Notes: generated by a model from the letters alone, not told the origin. A stretch of 64,000 nt of DNA from Microvirga sp052114605 (GCF_052114605.1 NZ_JBFRFB010000007.1:1-64000), one strand, 5' to 3'; counted from the first letter of the stretch, positions 16,643 through 25,902 are shown. Program-made: numbers and translations.

Positions 16643-18031
16643 GTGACTTTCAATGAAACGGAAAACAGGTTTGCGGTTCTCGCGGAAGCCTTGCCGCAGC
16701 TGGTCTGGTCGACCCGCCCCGACGGCACCATCGATTACGTGAACCGCCGCTGGCAGGAATTCACAGGCGTTTCGATCGAGCGTTTCCTCGGCGAGGGCTG
16801 GTTGGCCGTGGTCCATCCGCAGGATCTGCCCCAGGTTCTGGAGATATGGAAGCAGGCCACGATCTCGGGTGCCCCCTACGAGGACGAGTTCCGGGTCAGG
16901 AATGCAGCCGGGGAGTATGAGTGGGTGCTCAGCCGCGCCATGCCCACCCACGCCCCATCCGGCGAGATCGAGCGCTGGTTCGGCACCAGCACCAACGTTA
17001 ACGCCCAGAAGAAGGCGGAAGAGGCCATGCGTGGCCTCGAGACCCAGTACCGCCTTGCCCTGGAGGCGGCCAATCTCGGCACCTGGCAGATCGATCTGGA
17101 AACGGGCGTGGTTACCTGGGATGAAGGATCCTGCGCTCTGCACCATACCCCGCACGAAGGCCTTTACACCACAAGCCTTCATGAAGCCTATGCCGCCGTC
17201 CATCCCGACGACCGTGAGCGGGTGCAAAGATGCATCGAGCACGCATGCGGGCCCGACGGGGACGGTCATTACGAATGCGAATACCGCGCCAACCTGCTCG
17301 ACGGACAATTACGTTGGTTCCGCTCGGTCGGGCAGACCTCCTTCATTGAAGAAGGCCGAGAGCGCCGCGCCGTCCGATTGTCGGGCGTTCTGAGCGACAT
17401 CACAGACCGTCAGAGAACGGAAGAGGCGCAGGAGCTGCTGACGCGGGAACTCAACCATCGGGTCAAGAACCTGTTCGCCATCGCCAACGGCATGGTTTCC
17501 ATGACCGCCCGGACGGCGAAGGATCCAAAGGAGATGGCAAACGCCCTTCGCGGCCGCCTGGGAGCCCTGTCACGCGCGCATGAATTGGTGCAGCCGGCAG
17601 CCACGCATCACGGCATAGGCTCCGAGGTCGATCTGGTGCAGTTGTGCGAAGCCGTGATCGAGCCATACCGACAGGGAGGCGAGAACAGAATCGACATCAA
17701 GGGACCCAGCGTGCCGGTAGGCTCCAACGCCACCACGAGCCTCGCGCTCGTCCTGCACGAACTGGCAACCAATGCCGGCAAATACGGCTGTCTCTCACAA
17801 TCGGAGGGACACTTATCCCTTCGCTGGACCATCCAAGACGACCTGGTTGATTTGCTGTGGATCGAGACGGGCGGCCCGGCCATCGAGGGCGAACCCGAAT
17901 TCGAAGGTTTCGGCACGCAGCTTTCCCAGAGAAGCATTGCCGGGCAATTGGGCGGCACCCTGGACAGGGAGTGGTTGGTGGAGGGCCTGCGGGTGCACAT
18001 GACCTTGCCTCTGAACCGCTTGACGGGCTAA
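16643..18031 (+). CDS. PAS-PAS HWE-family sensor histidine kinase
   Basis: A 462-residue kinase with two PAS folds (about residues 10-125 and 131-255) and an HWE-type transmitter. The phospho-acceptor is His272 in ELNHRVKNLFA, and the ATPase part begins with LVLHELATNAGKYGCLS, where HWE kinases differ from classical N boxes. There is no membrane segment, so it is a cytosolic sensor; a bound flavin or haem in a PAS domain is possible but the flavin-binding NCR motif of LOV domains is absent. The GTG at 16643 is the start. No response regulator is encoded nearby, so it is an orphan. Confidence 0.85.
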   Translation: MTFNETENRFAVLAEALPQLVWSTRPDGTIDYVNRRWQEFTGVSIERFLGEGWLAVVHPQDLPQVLEIWKQATISGAPYEDEFRVRNAAGEYEWVLSRAMPTHAPSGEIERWFGTSTNVNAQKKAEEAMRGLETQYRLALEAANLGTWQIDLETGVVTWDEGSCALHHTPHEGLYTTSLHEAYAAVHPDDRERVQRCIEHACGPDGDGHYECEYRANLLDGQLRWFRSVGQTSFIEEGRERRAVRLSGVLSDITDRQRTEEAQELLTRELNHRVKNLFAIANGMVSMTARTAKDPKEMANALRGRLGALSRAHELVQPAATHHGIGSEVDLVQLCEAVIEPYRQGGENRIDIKGPSVPVGSNATTSLALVLHELATNAGKYGCLSQSEGHLSLRWTIQDDLVDLLWIETGGPAIEGEPEFEGFGTQLSQRSIAGQLGGTLDREWLVEGLRVHMTLPLNRLTG

Positions 18032-18060
18032 CGACACTCGCGATCCCGAGGAACAAGCCC

Positions 18061-18606
18061 ATGACAACTTACCGGTCCGCTCTCGTTCTGGGCGGCGCAC
18101 GCTCGGGCAAGAGCCGTCTGGCGCTGCAATGGGCGCAAGACGCCGCTCCATCCCGCACGCTCATCGCGACCGCACAGGCTTTCGACGCGGAGATGCGTGC
18201 CCGCATCGCTCTTCATCAGGGCGAGCGCGATGAAACATGGCGGACAGTGGAAGCACCTCTGGAATTGGCGCAGGCCATCAGGATGCATGCCGTGCCAGGA
18301 CAGGCGGTGCTGGTGGATTGCCTGACGCTCTGGCTGTCGAACATCCTGCTCGCGGAACGGGATGTGAAGCGCGAAGCGGATGTGCTCACCGCCGCGGTGC
18401 GGGACGCAAAAGGACCTTTGATCCTCGTCTCCAACGAAGTTGGCCACGGCATCGTGCCAGCGACGCCTTTGGGCCGCGCGTTCCGCGATGAGCAGGGACG
18501 CCTCAATCAGCTCATCGCGCAAGCCTGCGAGGCCGTGGTGTTCGTGGCGGCAGGATGCCCGGTGCTGCTCAAGCCATCCCCTCCCTTAAACCTGCGGCTC
18601 CGATGA
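18061..18606 (+). CDS. cobU: Adenosylcobinamide kinase / GTP:adenosylcobinamide-phosphate guanylyltransferase
   Basis: The 181-residue protein has the CobU/CobP P-loop GGARSGKS (residues 11-18), the DCLTLWLSNIL segment and the VSNEVGHGIVP motif that includes the conserved Glu. It phosphorylates adenosylcobinamide and then transfers GMP, a step in nucleotide-loop assembly and cobinamide salvage. ATG 18061 is preferred over an upstream frame extension that would run into the kinase gene; the gap is 29 bp. It converges on a BtuF-like gene and lies near the btuB riboswitch, so the block handles B12 salvage and uptake. No other cob genes are in the window. Confidence 0.93.
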   Translation: MTTYRSALVLGGARSGKSRLALQWAQDAAPSRTLIATAQAFDAEMRARIALHQGERDETWRTVEAPLELAQAIRMHAVPGQAVLVDCLTLWLSNILLAERDVKREADVLTAAVRDAKGPLILVSNEVGHGIVPATPLGRAFRDEQGRLNQLIAQACEAVVFVAAGCPVLLKPSPPLNLRLR

Positions 18607-18614
18607 ATCGAGCG

Positions 18615-19472
18615 TCAGCGCACCTTCGCGCGGATCTCTGAAGCCAGCGCGTCGATGGCGGCGGGCGTGGAAGGGCCGTCGCAAATCGTCAGCTTGCTCT
18701 GAAGGACGAGACGGCGCTCCGGCGGTACCGCCCGGACGAGTGCCGGATGAACGAACAGCGCCGTGCCGTTATCGATCGTGCGTCCGGCGGCTTCATCGAC
18801 GAGAAGAAAGTCGGGTGGCGTGGTGACGATGGTCTCTAACCGCGCCATTCCGCCATGGGGAAGGCCGAGCGCTTCGTGATGCGGCGTGAGGCCCATATGA
18901 CCTAAGAGTTCGCTCGTGGGCGAGGTCGCGGGCAGCACCCACCCTCCCCGGTCGTAAATCAGAACGCTGCTTTTGGTTTTTGCAATCCCCTTCGTGCGTT
19001 CCAGCGCGGCGTCGATTTCCTTCACAAGAGCCTCGCCTCGCTCCGGATGCCCAACCGCCTGCGCGATGGCACGAATCTGCTCTCGTCCCTCTGCAAAGCT
19101 CGTCCACGAGCCGAAGGCGAGGACATTGAGGCCCTGGCGCCGCAACAGGGCGCTCTGGCTCTGGCTGGTATAGGTGCCGGCGAGAACGAGATCGGCTCCG
19201 CTGAACAGGATCGTCTCAGCCCGGCCGTCATTGACGGGCAGTCCTCCCGCCTCTTTTGCCATGAAGGAAATCGAGGCATCGCGCACCAGCGGGCTGAGGG
19301 AAGCGATCTGCTCCCTGTCGGCGAGGGCCAGCAGCATCTGGTCGGTGCAAAGGTTGAGCGACACGATGCGCTGGGGCCGATTTTGGGCCTGCGCCGCAAT
19401 GGCAGACAGCAAAAATGTGACGCCGAGCATCGGCATCCATCTGAAAAACCTGCCAAGGCGCAGTTGCGGCAT
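18615..19472 (-). CDS. Periplasmic cobalamin/metal-chelate binding protein (BtuF-like)
   Basis: The 285-residue protein has a signal peptide (about 1-29, ending AQAQ) and the class III binding-protein fold. The N-terminal motif RIVSLNLCTDQMLLALAD is typical of BtuF-type proteins, and ETILFSGADLVLAGTYTS covers the central region. It probably delivers B12 or a related corrinoid to a BtuCD-type transporter not encoded here. ATG 19472 is chosen because it starts the signal peptide; an extension to 19538 would reach into the riboswitch region. It is divergent from btuB, the next gene. A siderophore-type ligand cannot be excluded. Confidence 0.8.
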   Translation of the reverse strand: MPQLRLGRFFRWMPMLGVTFLLSAIAAQAQNRPQRIVSLNLCTDQMLLALADREQIASLSPLVRDASISFMAKEAGGLPVNDGRAETILFSGADLVLAGTYTSQSQSALLRRQGLNVLAFGSWTSFAEGREQIRAIAQAVGHPERGEALVKEIDAALERTKGIAKTKSSVLIYDRGGWVLPATSPTSELLGHMGLTPHHEALGLPHGGMARLETIVTTPPDFLLVDEAAGRTIDNGTALFVHPALVRAVPPERRLVLQSKLTICDGPSTPAAIDALASEIRAKVR

Positions 19473-19498
19473 GAGGAACAAGCCCGTAAGAGAGTTTC

Positions 19499-19696
19499 CG
19501 ACGTTGGTGCCTCGACCATCGAGGTGAAACGGGAACACGGTGCGGACTTTGTCCTATTCCGTGGCTGCCCCCGCAACTGTAAGCGGCGAGCGGCGATCCT
19601 TCATGCCACTGAATCTTTGAGCGCGAAAGCTCAAGAGAATTTGGGAAGGCGGATCGCTTCGCGATGACCCGCAAGCCAGGAGACCGGCCGGCGTCG
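19499..19696 (+). ncRNA. Cobalamin (adenosylcobalamin) riboswitch of btuB
   Basis: All hallmark elements appear in order: P1 5' arm CGACGTTGG (19499-19507), GGTGCCTCG, GAGGTGAAACGGGAA, the B12 box region GCTGCCCCCGCAACTGTAAGCGG, CACTG, GGGAAGGC, GACCCGCAAGCCAGGAGACC and the P1 3' arm CCGGCGTCG (19688-19696), which pairs with the 5' arm over nine base pairs including two G-U. It lies on the btuB strand, 48 bp before the ATG. Confidence 0.96.
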
Positions 19697-19713
19697 AAAA
19701 CGCAAACCCATTT

Positions 19714-19740
19714 TGCTCGCCGGTGGGGCGAGCAGGAGGT
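19714..19740 (+). promoter_or_regulatory. Expression platform of the btuB riboswitch with ribosome binding site
   Basis: TGCTCGCC (19714-19721) and GGCGAGCA (19727-19734) form an 8-bp hairpin touching the Shine-Dalgarno GGAGGT (19735-19740). CGCCGG (19719-19724) can instead pair with CCGGCG (19688-19693) of the P1 3' arm. The two states exclude each other, which suggests translational control. Confidence 0.65.
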
Positions 19741-19744
19741 CTCC

Positions 19745-21721
19745 ATGACTCTGCCTTCACGCCGCATGCTTGCGGCATCCGTCTCGTTTTGCGCGCTCTT
19801 CCTCGGTGCTGCCCATGCGCAATCCATCAATGAGGCTCCGCCCGTTCCCGATTTCGTGGTCACGGCCACGCGCTCTCCCCTTGCGATCACCCAGGCCGGC
19901 AGCGCCATCTCGGTGATCACGGGCGAAGAGATCGAGAAAGAATCCATCAAGACGCCCGTCGAGGTGCTGCGCCGCGTCCCCGGCGTCACGGTCGTGGAAA
20001 CGGGCGGACCCGGCGGCACGACGACCGTGCGCATCCGCGGTGCGGAAGCCGGCCAGACGCTCGTGCTCATCGACGGCATCCGCGTGAACGATCCGTCCTC
20101 GGATTCTGGCGAGTTCGACTTCTCCAACCTGTCGGCAGTCGATATCGAGCGCATCGAGGTTCTGCGCGGTCCACAATCGGCGCTTTACGGCTCCGATGCC
20201 ATGGGCGGCGTCATCAACATCATCACCCGCAAGGGCAAAGGCGCGCCGCGCATCAGCGTGGGCGTGGAAGGCGGAAGCTACGCCACCAAGGCCGGACGCG
20301 CCGCAATCTCAGGCAGCAACGGTGCGGTCTCCTACGCCTTTTCGGCCACCGGCTTCGATACGGCGGGCTTCTCGCGCTACGGCTATCGTATCGGCCGCAT
20401 TGAGGATGCGCTTTCTTCGCCGCTCGAATCTGACAGCGCAAAACGCTTGGGTGCGGCTGGACGCGTGACGGTTGCGATCTCGCCTGACGTGGAATTCGAA
20501 ATCGGCGGCTATGCGAACACGAACAGAGCTCAGATCGACAACAGTTCGTCCTCCTTCGAGTTTCTGCCGGACGCGCCTTCACGGACGCAGCAGCGCTTGT
20601 ACGAAGGCCATTCGCGCCTGACCGCCAATACCTTCGACGGAATGCTGAAGAACACGTTCCTCGTGTCCGGCAGTCGCACGGATCGCGATTATCGTCTCAT
20701 TGGTTCCTACGGCCTGCCGAGCCTCTATTGGGACGATTACGGATATCAGGGCGGCCGGCTCTCCGCCGAATATCAGGGCGATCTGAAGCTCGGCACCTTC
20801 GGACTTCTCACCTTCGGCGCGAAAGCGGAACAGGAGCAGCTCATCTCCACGACGCGCAACGTGCTTCCCATCGAGACGCCGGAACGCGAAACGGTGGATG
20901 CCACGCAGACGACGCGCTCGCTCTATGCTCTCCACCAGTTCAGCCTGTTCGAGAACCTGCATCTGTCACTCGGCGGCCGCCTCGATGCAATTCAAGATGG
21001 CGACACCTTCGGCACGTGGCGCGGAACCGCCGCTTACGAATTCGTCGAGACCGGCACCAAGTTGCGCGCGAGCCTCGGCACCGGCGCGAAGGCTCCGACG
21101 CTGTATCAGAAATTCGATCCCTTCTCCGGCACCGCTGATCTCGAATCCGAGCGTTCCATCGGTTTCGATGTGGGCGTGGATCAGCGTTTGGCGGATGATC
21201 GCGTGCTGCTCTCGGCGACGTTCTTCGCCAACCGTTTCCGAAACCTGATCGGTTACGGCATCGCCGATACGTGCCAGCCTGAGCAGACTTATGGTTGCTT
21301 CATCAATGTGAACCGGGCGCGCACCAGCGGCTTGGAATTGTCCGCCGATATGCAGGTCATCCCCTCGTGGTTGAACATCAAGGCGAGCTACACGTATCTC
21401 GAAGCCTTCGATGAGGAGACGGACCTTCGCCTTGCCCGCCGCCCACGCGACGAAGGACGCCTCGGCTTCGTGATGACGCCCATTCAAGGCTTGTCCATCG
21501 AGCCATCCGTAGTGTTCGTGGGAAGCCGCTTTTCGTCGCCGGGAGAGCTCTACGAGCTTGCTCCCTACGCCCGGCTCGATGTCTATGCCGACTACAAGAT
21601 CAACGATACCTTCAGCATCTATGCCCGCGCGGAGAACCTGACCGATGCGCGCTATCAGGAGGTCTATGATTACGGCACGGCGGGCCGCTCCTTCTATGCG
21701 GGACTGCGCGCCACCTGGTAA
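19745..21721 (+). CDS. btuB: TonB-dependent vitamin B12 receptor
   Basis: The 658-residue outer-membrane protein has a signal peptide (to about AHAQS), a TonB-box-like start before VTATRSP, a plug domain with VRIRGAEAGQTLVLIDGIRVND and RIEVLRGPQSALYGSDAMGGVINI, and a 22-strand-type barrel ending in an aromatic residue (GLRATW). It imports cobalamin using TonB energy. The cobalamin riboswitch directly upstream fixes the substrate. ATG 19745 follows AGGAGGT and starts the signal peptide; an earlier in-frame ATG at 19664 lies inside the riboswitch and is rejected. Confidence 0.95.
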   Translation: MTLPSRRMLAASVSFCALFLGAAHAQSINEAPPVPDFVVTATRSPLAITQAGSAISVITGEEIEKESIKTPVEVLRRVPGVTVVETGGPGGTTTVRIRGAEAGQTLVLIDGIRVNDPSSDSGEFDFSNLSAVDIERIEVLRGPQSALYGSDAMGGVINIITRKGKGAPRISVGVEGGSYATKAGRAAISGSNGAVSYAFSATGFDTAGFSRYGYRIGRIEDALSSPLESDSAKRLGAAGRVTVAISPDVEFEIGGYANTNRAQIDNSSSSFEFLPDAPSRTQQRLYEGHSRLTANTFDGMLKNTFLVSGSRTDRDYRLIGSYGLPSLYWDDYGYQGGRLSAEYQGDLKLGTFGLLTFGAKAEQEQLISTTRNVLPIETPERETVDATQTTRSLYALHQFSLFENLHLSLGGRLDAIQDGDTFGTWRGTAAYEFVETGTKLRASLGTGAKAPTLYQKFDPFSGTADLESERSIGFDVGVDQRLADDRVLLSATFFANRFRNLIGYGIADTCQPEQTYGCFINVNRARTSGLELSADMQVIPSWLNIKASYTYLEAFDEETDLRLARRPRDEGRLGFVMTPIQGLSIEPSVVFVGSRFSSPGELYELAPYARLDVYADYKINDTFSIYARAENLTDARYQEVYDYGTAGRSFYAGLRATW

Positions 21722-21749
21722 CCGCGATCACGAAGGCTGAAACAAAGCT

Positions 21750-21786
21750 AAAGAGCCGGATGCCCGAGGCATCCGGCTCTTTTTCA
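21750..21786 (+). terminator. Terminator of btuB
   Basis: AGAGCCGGATGCC and GGCATCCGGCTCT form a 13-bp stem with a CGA loop, preceded by AAA and followed by TTTTT. Confidence 0.93.
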
Positions 21787-22120
21787 TGCTCTGGATTGCC
21801 TTTATCCAGCCATATTACGCAACGGAATGTATTGTTTGACGCTTTTGGATCATCAATAAGTTTTATTCCGTTGCGGCAAGTTGCCCCTATAGAAGTTGCG
21901 TAGAATTGTCGCGTTTTTCCCTAAATTAAAGAGAAACTCATTTGAATTCCTCTTTACGTAAGCGGGTGGCGCATCGTCGCACCAGGGAACCAATTCTTAG
22001 CGAAAGGCCAAGCTGACCTATTCTGGACATATGGACTTAGCACATACTCGCCCTCGTCAATGAAGAAGGACCGCGAACCTGGCTCAGACAGGAAGCGGCC
22101 ATTTCAGGGGGCTACACCGA
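21787..22120. other. AT-rich intergenic region before the transglycosylase gene
   Basis: About 330 bp of lower GC content. CAACGGAAT near 21829 and ATTCCGTTG near 21867 are inverted copies about 30 bp apart. I see no gene. It probably holds the promoter and 5' UTR of the next gene. Confidence 0.5.
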
Positions 22121-23224
22121 ATGCAGGTTGCTCTGACAGCGCCGAAAGGCGCATGCCAGTCATCGATTTTGTGTTGTGCGGATACCGACACTCTCGACCT
22201 TGAGGCGCAATCAGCGCGGCTGAACCATGCGCCGTCACAAAAGTGGCAGACATTCCTCAATCTGGTTGCGGGGGTGGGTTTGACCGCATTCATCAGCTTG
22301 GGAGTCAATCCCGGCTCCGCGCAGGCACTCGCGCTTCAACCACACCCGACCAGTACCTTCGATCCGAATGCTCCTGTCGAGCATCGGACGGATTCCAGCG
22401 ATCCGCTCGAAGCCATCAATCCGACCGAGCCTGTCGACTTCCTGACCTACGACAAGCTCCTGGAGCAATTCGTCGTCTCTCTCCCCGTAACCAATCCTCC
22501 CGCATCGGAAGGTGAGGCGGATGACGAGATCGACGTGACGATCACCGAATACATGGAATTCGAGGAAATGCGCGTGCCGATCTGGATCGTCGACACGATC
22601 CTGCGCGCGTCGCAGCTCACCGAGGCCGACCCGGTCTACATGATGGCGCTGGCCGACAAGGAATCGAGCTTCCTGCCCGGCAACAAGGCTTCGACCTCAT
22701 CCGCCGTCGGCCTGTTCCAGTTCATCTCGAGCACGTGGCTGGAGGCCGTCCGGTCCTTCGGACCCAAGCACGGCCTGATCATGGAAGCGCAAGCCATCGA
22801 GGGTCCGCAGGGCAAGCTGTCCGTCAACGATCCCGCCAAGCTGGAGCATATCCTCGGCCTGCGCCGTAACCCCTACATCTCGTCTCTCATGGCGGCGGAG
22901 ATGATGCAGCGGGACAAGGCCAAGATCGAGAAGCGTCTGGAGCGCAAGCTCAGCCGTTCCGAGTTCTATCTCTCGCACTTCTTCGGAGTGGACAGCGCGA
23001 GCCGTTTCATCGCGCTCGTGGACGATACGCCCAAGAAGAGCGCGAAAAGCGCGTTTCCGGCGGCGGCCCGTTCCAACAAGTCGCTGTTCTTCGCCAAGGA
23101 CGGCAAGAAGACCCGTCAGCTCAGCGTGTCGGAGGTCTACAGCAAGATCGACGACATGATCGACAAGCGTCTCAACCGCTACGAGGATGTTTCCTCGCGG
23201 ACGACGGCGGACGCCACGTTCTGA
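22121..23224 (+). CDS. Transglycosylase SLT-domain protein
   Basis: The 367-residue protein has a hydrophobic segment at about residues 46-70 preceded by a 45-residue N-terminus, so it is probably membrane-anchored or exported. A lysozyme-like SLT domain begins near residue 150. Catalytic Glu181 is in ALADKESSFLP, followed by SSAVGLFQFISSTWLEAV. It should cleave peptidoglycan glycan strands in the periplasm to anhydro-muropeptides. Residues about 80-145 are acidic and probably disordered. The final 46 bp overlap the end of the convergent MFS gene. Confidence 0.83.
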   Translation: MQVALTAPKGACQSSILCCADTDTLDLEAQSARLNHAPSQKWQTFLNLVAGVGLTAFISLGVNPGSAQALALQPHPTSTFDPNAPVEHRTDSSDPLEAINPTEPVDFLTYDKLLEQFVVSLPVTNPPASEGEADDEIDVTITEYMEFEEMRVPIWIVDTILRASQLTEADPVYMMALADKESSFLPGNKASTSSAVGLFQFISSTWLEAVRSFGPKHGLIMEAQAIEGPQGKLSVNDPAKLEHILGLRRNPYISSLMAAEMMQRDKAKIEKRLERKLSRSEFYLSHFFGVDSASRFIALVDDTPKKSAKSAFPAAARSNKSLFFAKDGKKTRQLSVSEVYSKIDDMIDKRLNRYEDVSSRTTADATF

Positions 23225-24453
23225 TCCGCTGCGGCCTCCGTACGGGAGGTCACGACGCTGGCGGCCGAGCTCGTCGGCGCTACTTCGACGAAGCCGCCCT
23301 TCGCTCGCGGGCGCTGCACCTGGAGAATGCGCACGGCGATGAAGGCCGCAAGCCCCAGGGACGCAAAGGCCGAGTAGATGAACAATCCCTGCGGCCCGAG
23401 CAGCTCCATGGCGGCAGCGCCGAGCAGCGGCCCGATGGTCACGCCGACTGCCCAGGAGAACAGCAGCGTTCCGATGGTCGAGATGATGCGGCCCGGATCG
23501 ACGATGTCGCAGGCATGCGCCACGCAGATCGAATAGATGCACAGGGCCAGCCCGCCCCAGGCGGCGAAAAGCCAGATCACCGTCGTCTGCGCGCTCATAT
23601 AGCTGGCCAGAAGGATCGCGAGGGATACGACGCTGGTGCCGGCTGCAAGGGCCGCAATGACGATGCGCCTGTCGGCTCGATCCGACAGCCAGCCGAGCGG
23701 CCATTGCATCACGAGGCTGCCGCCCTGAAGGGCCACGAGAAGCGCCGCCGCGACTTCCTGACTCAGGCCGATGCTCACGCCGAAAACCGGCGTGATGGCA
23801 ATGACGGGACCATTGACGAGTCCGACGACGAAAGACCCCACCACAGCCGATGGCGCCGCAGCGAATAGGCCTCGCACATCGATCTTGACGCCCTGGGGCG
23901 GCGGCGGTTCCTTGGTTGTCGTCGCTGCAATCGGAAGCAGCGACAGGATCAATCCCGCGCTGACCGCCATGAACAGCCCGTCCGTCCTGATGTCGCCGAG
24001 CCCGATGCCGAGCGGCGAGATCATCAGCGTCACTTTCGTGCAGATCATGTAGATCGAGAGAATGCGGCCACGATGGCTCGATGTCGCCCGGGCGCTGATC
24101 CATCCATCGGTCAGTGTGAAGATGCAGGCGAATGTCACGCCGGTAAGTCCGCGCAGGATCATCCAGGCCCCGGTGGAATGCGCCTGCGTCATCGCAAGGA
24201 CGACGACTGAAGCCACAGCCGCGAGGCTGGCGAAGGCACGAATGTGGCCCACATGGCGGATAAAGGCCGGAGCGATGAAGCAGCCGGTCGAGAACCCCAG
24301 TCCATAAGCCGCCGCGACGAGGCCGATGGCAGTGATGGAAAGGCCTTCGGCCTGCATACGGAGCGGCATCAAGGCCTGCAGAAGGCCGTTGCCGGCTTGG
24401 AGCAGGGTCGTCGCGGCCGTGACCGACCAGATCAGAACGAGGGAGGAATTCAC
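23179..24453 (-). CDS. MFS transporter
   Basis: The 424-residue protein has twelve predicted membrane helices and the between-helix motif SDRADRRIVIAALAAG (MFS motif A, second half). The N-half carries ISARATSSHRGRILSIY. It resembles the YcaD-like group of proton-driven transporters; substrate unknown. The hydrophilic C-tail (about residues 385-424) contains the stretch that overlaps the transglycosylase gene. No regulator is adjacent. Confidence 0.8.
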   Translation of the reverse strand: MNSSLVLIWSVTAATTLLQAGNGLLQALMPLRMQAEGLSITAIGLVAAAYGLGFSTGCFIAPAFIRHVGHIRAFASLAAVASVVVLAMTQAHSTGAWMILRGLTGVTFACIFTLTDGWISARATSSHRGRILSIYMICTKVTLMISPLGIGLGDIRTDGLFMAVSAGLILSLLPIAATTTKEPPPPQGVKIDVRGLFAAAPSAVVGSFVVGLVNGPVIAITPVFGVSIGLSQEVAAALLVALQGGSLVMQWPLGWLSDRADRRIVIAALAAGTSVVSLAILLASYMSAQTTVIWLFAAWGGLALCIYSICVAHACDIVDPGRIISTIGTLLFSWAVGVTIGPLLGAAAMELLGPQGLFIYSAFASLGLAAFIAVRILQVQRPRAKGGFVEVAPTSSAASVVTSRTEAAADQNVASAVVREETSS

Positions 24454-24589
24454 GGCTCACACAGGAATGGTGAAGCGGCAAGCGCAGGGTCAGCCAGATT
24501 GATGGCAGCCCAAGCTTAAGATCAAGTGCTTAAATGGTCTCCATGCGTCCGGCGCAGCCCTGCGCCGGACCGGCGATTTCATGAAATCC

Positions 24590-24820
24590 TTACGAATGCG
24601 AGAGATCCTTGGGAAAGCTTGCGAAGAGATAGAAACCATTGAAACGCACGCCTGTCATGGCGGCTTGCCTGTCGAAGCCGAGCGGGGTCTCGCAATTGTC
24701 GACCCGGCCGCTGAATTGCCAAAGCGGCTCGACCACGAAGGATGGTACTGAACGCTCCTCCGGAACCGCGCAGACGAGACCGTCTTGGTGGGTGCTTCGG
24801 AATAAGTTGTAAGCGTACAT
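24590..24820 (-). CDS. Small protein of 76 residues, unknown function
   Basis: The frame starts MYAYNLFRSTHQDG directly after the strong Shine-Dalgarno GGAGGAGGGT. Composition is balanced, with Trp, Tyr, Phe and two Cys, unlike the Arg/Pro-rich reverse frames of this region. No signal peptide or membrane segment is visible. A start six codons earlier (24838) would place the Shine-Dalgarno inside the gene. I do not recognise a family. Confidence 0.6.
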   Translation of the reverse strand: MYAYNLFRSTHQDGLVCAVPEERSVPSFVVEPLWQFSGRVDNCETPLGFDRQAAMTGVRFNGFYLFASFPKDLSHS

Positions 24821-24980
24821 ACCCTCCTCCATCCTCATCTTTCTCTGTCCACGAATCGACCTTTACAGGCAAAGAGTGACAGGACTGTGATACTGCATCG
24901 CAATAAATTCCTCTTCAGAAGCAGCAATGTTGCTCACTTCCGTCTTTTCCCGGTATCCGCATGGCAGAAGAAGGATCCTC

Positions 24981-25877
24981 ATGCGCATCATCGTCATAGG
25001 CCAGCAGGGTCAGGTTGCCCGCGCTCTGGCGGAGCGCGCTTCAGCTCACGGCGCGACAACCGTTCTGCTGGGGCGCCCTAAGCTCGACCTCGCGGATCCT
25101 TCCGGGATCGAGGATATCCTGCGCGAGACCGGCGGCGACCTCATCGTCAATGCGGCGGCCTACACGGCTGTCGACCAGGCCGAGAAGGAGCCGGAGCTGG
25201 CGCAGGCCATCAATGGCATCGGCCCCGGCGTCGTTGCGGGCGCTGCCGCAGCCATGGGGATTCCCGTCATCCATATCTCGACCGATTACGTGTTCGACGG
25301 GACACTCGACCGTCCCTATCGCGAGAGCGATCCGGTCAACCCGCCCGGGGTCTATGGGGCCTCGAAGCTCATGGGCGAACAGGCTGTGGCCGCCGAGGCC
25401 GAAGACCACGTGATCCTGCGCACGGCCTGGGTCTACAGCCCCTTCGGCAAGAATTTCGTAAAGACCATGCTGCGGCTGGGCGCGGAGAGAGCGCAGATCG
25501 GCGTCGTCGCCGATCAAATCGGCTCGCCCACCAGCGCCATCGATATCGCGGATGGTATTCTGAAGGTCGGGAGAAAGCTCCTGGACAACCCGGGGGACCG
25601 GCGCCTGCGCGGCCTGTTTCATATGGCGGGGTCGGGCACGGCCAGCTGGGCCGAGTTCGCCACGGAGATCTTCGCATCTTCCGCGCAGCTCGGCGGGCCT
25701 ACCGCCAAGGTTCGCCCGATTATGACGGCGGACTATCCTACTCCCGCCAAGCGGCCCGCCAATTCGCGCCTGGACTGCACGAAGTTGGCGGAAATCTATG
25801 GCATTCACCTGCCGCCATGGCGGGAATCCCTGTCGGCCTGCTTAAAGCGATTGCTCCAGGGTCCGGAAGAAAGCTGA
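24981..25877 (+). CDS. rfbD: dTDP-4-dehydrorhamnose reductase
   Basis: A 298-residue extended short-chain dehydrogenase. The Rossmann motif GQQGQVARAL is at residues 7-16, NAAAYTAVDQAE is the RmlD signature, STDYVFDG and the catalytic YGASK (Tyr and Lys) follow. It makes dTDP-L-rhamnose using NAD(P)H, the last step for surface polysaccharide precursors. ATG 24981 follows AAGGAT. The partners rfbA, rfbB and rfbC are not in the window, so it is either an orphan or works with genes elsewhere. Confidence 0.9.
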   Translation: MRIIVIGQQGQVARALAERASAHGATTVLLGRPKLDLADPSGIEDILRETGGDLIVNAAAYTAVDQAEKEPELAQAINGIGPGVVAGAAAAMGIPVIHISTDYVFDGTLDRPYRESDPVNPPGVYGASKLMGEQAVAAEAEDHVILRTAWVYSPFGKNFVKTMLRLGAERAQIGVVADQIGSPTSAIDIADGILKVGRKLLDNPGDRRLRGLFHMAGSGTASWAEFATEIFASSAQLGGPTAKVRPIMTADYPTPAKRPANSRLDCTKLAEIYGIHLPPWRESLSACLKRLLQGPEES

Positions 25878-25902
25878 GCCACTTTCTCCAGATAAAACGA
25901 TT

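Noticed and set aside
19664..19744. Upstream ATG start for btuB at 19664
   Set aside because: It lies inside the riboswitch aptamer and would add 27 residues before a clear signal peptide.
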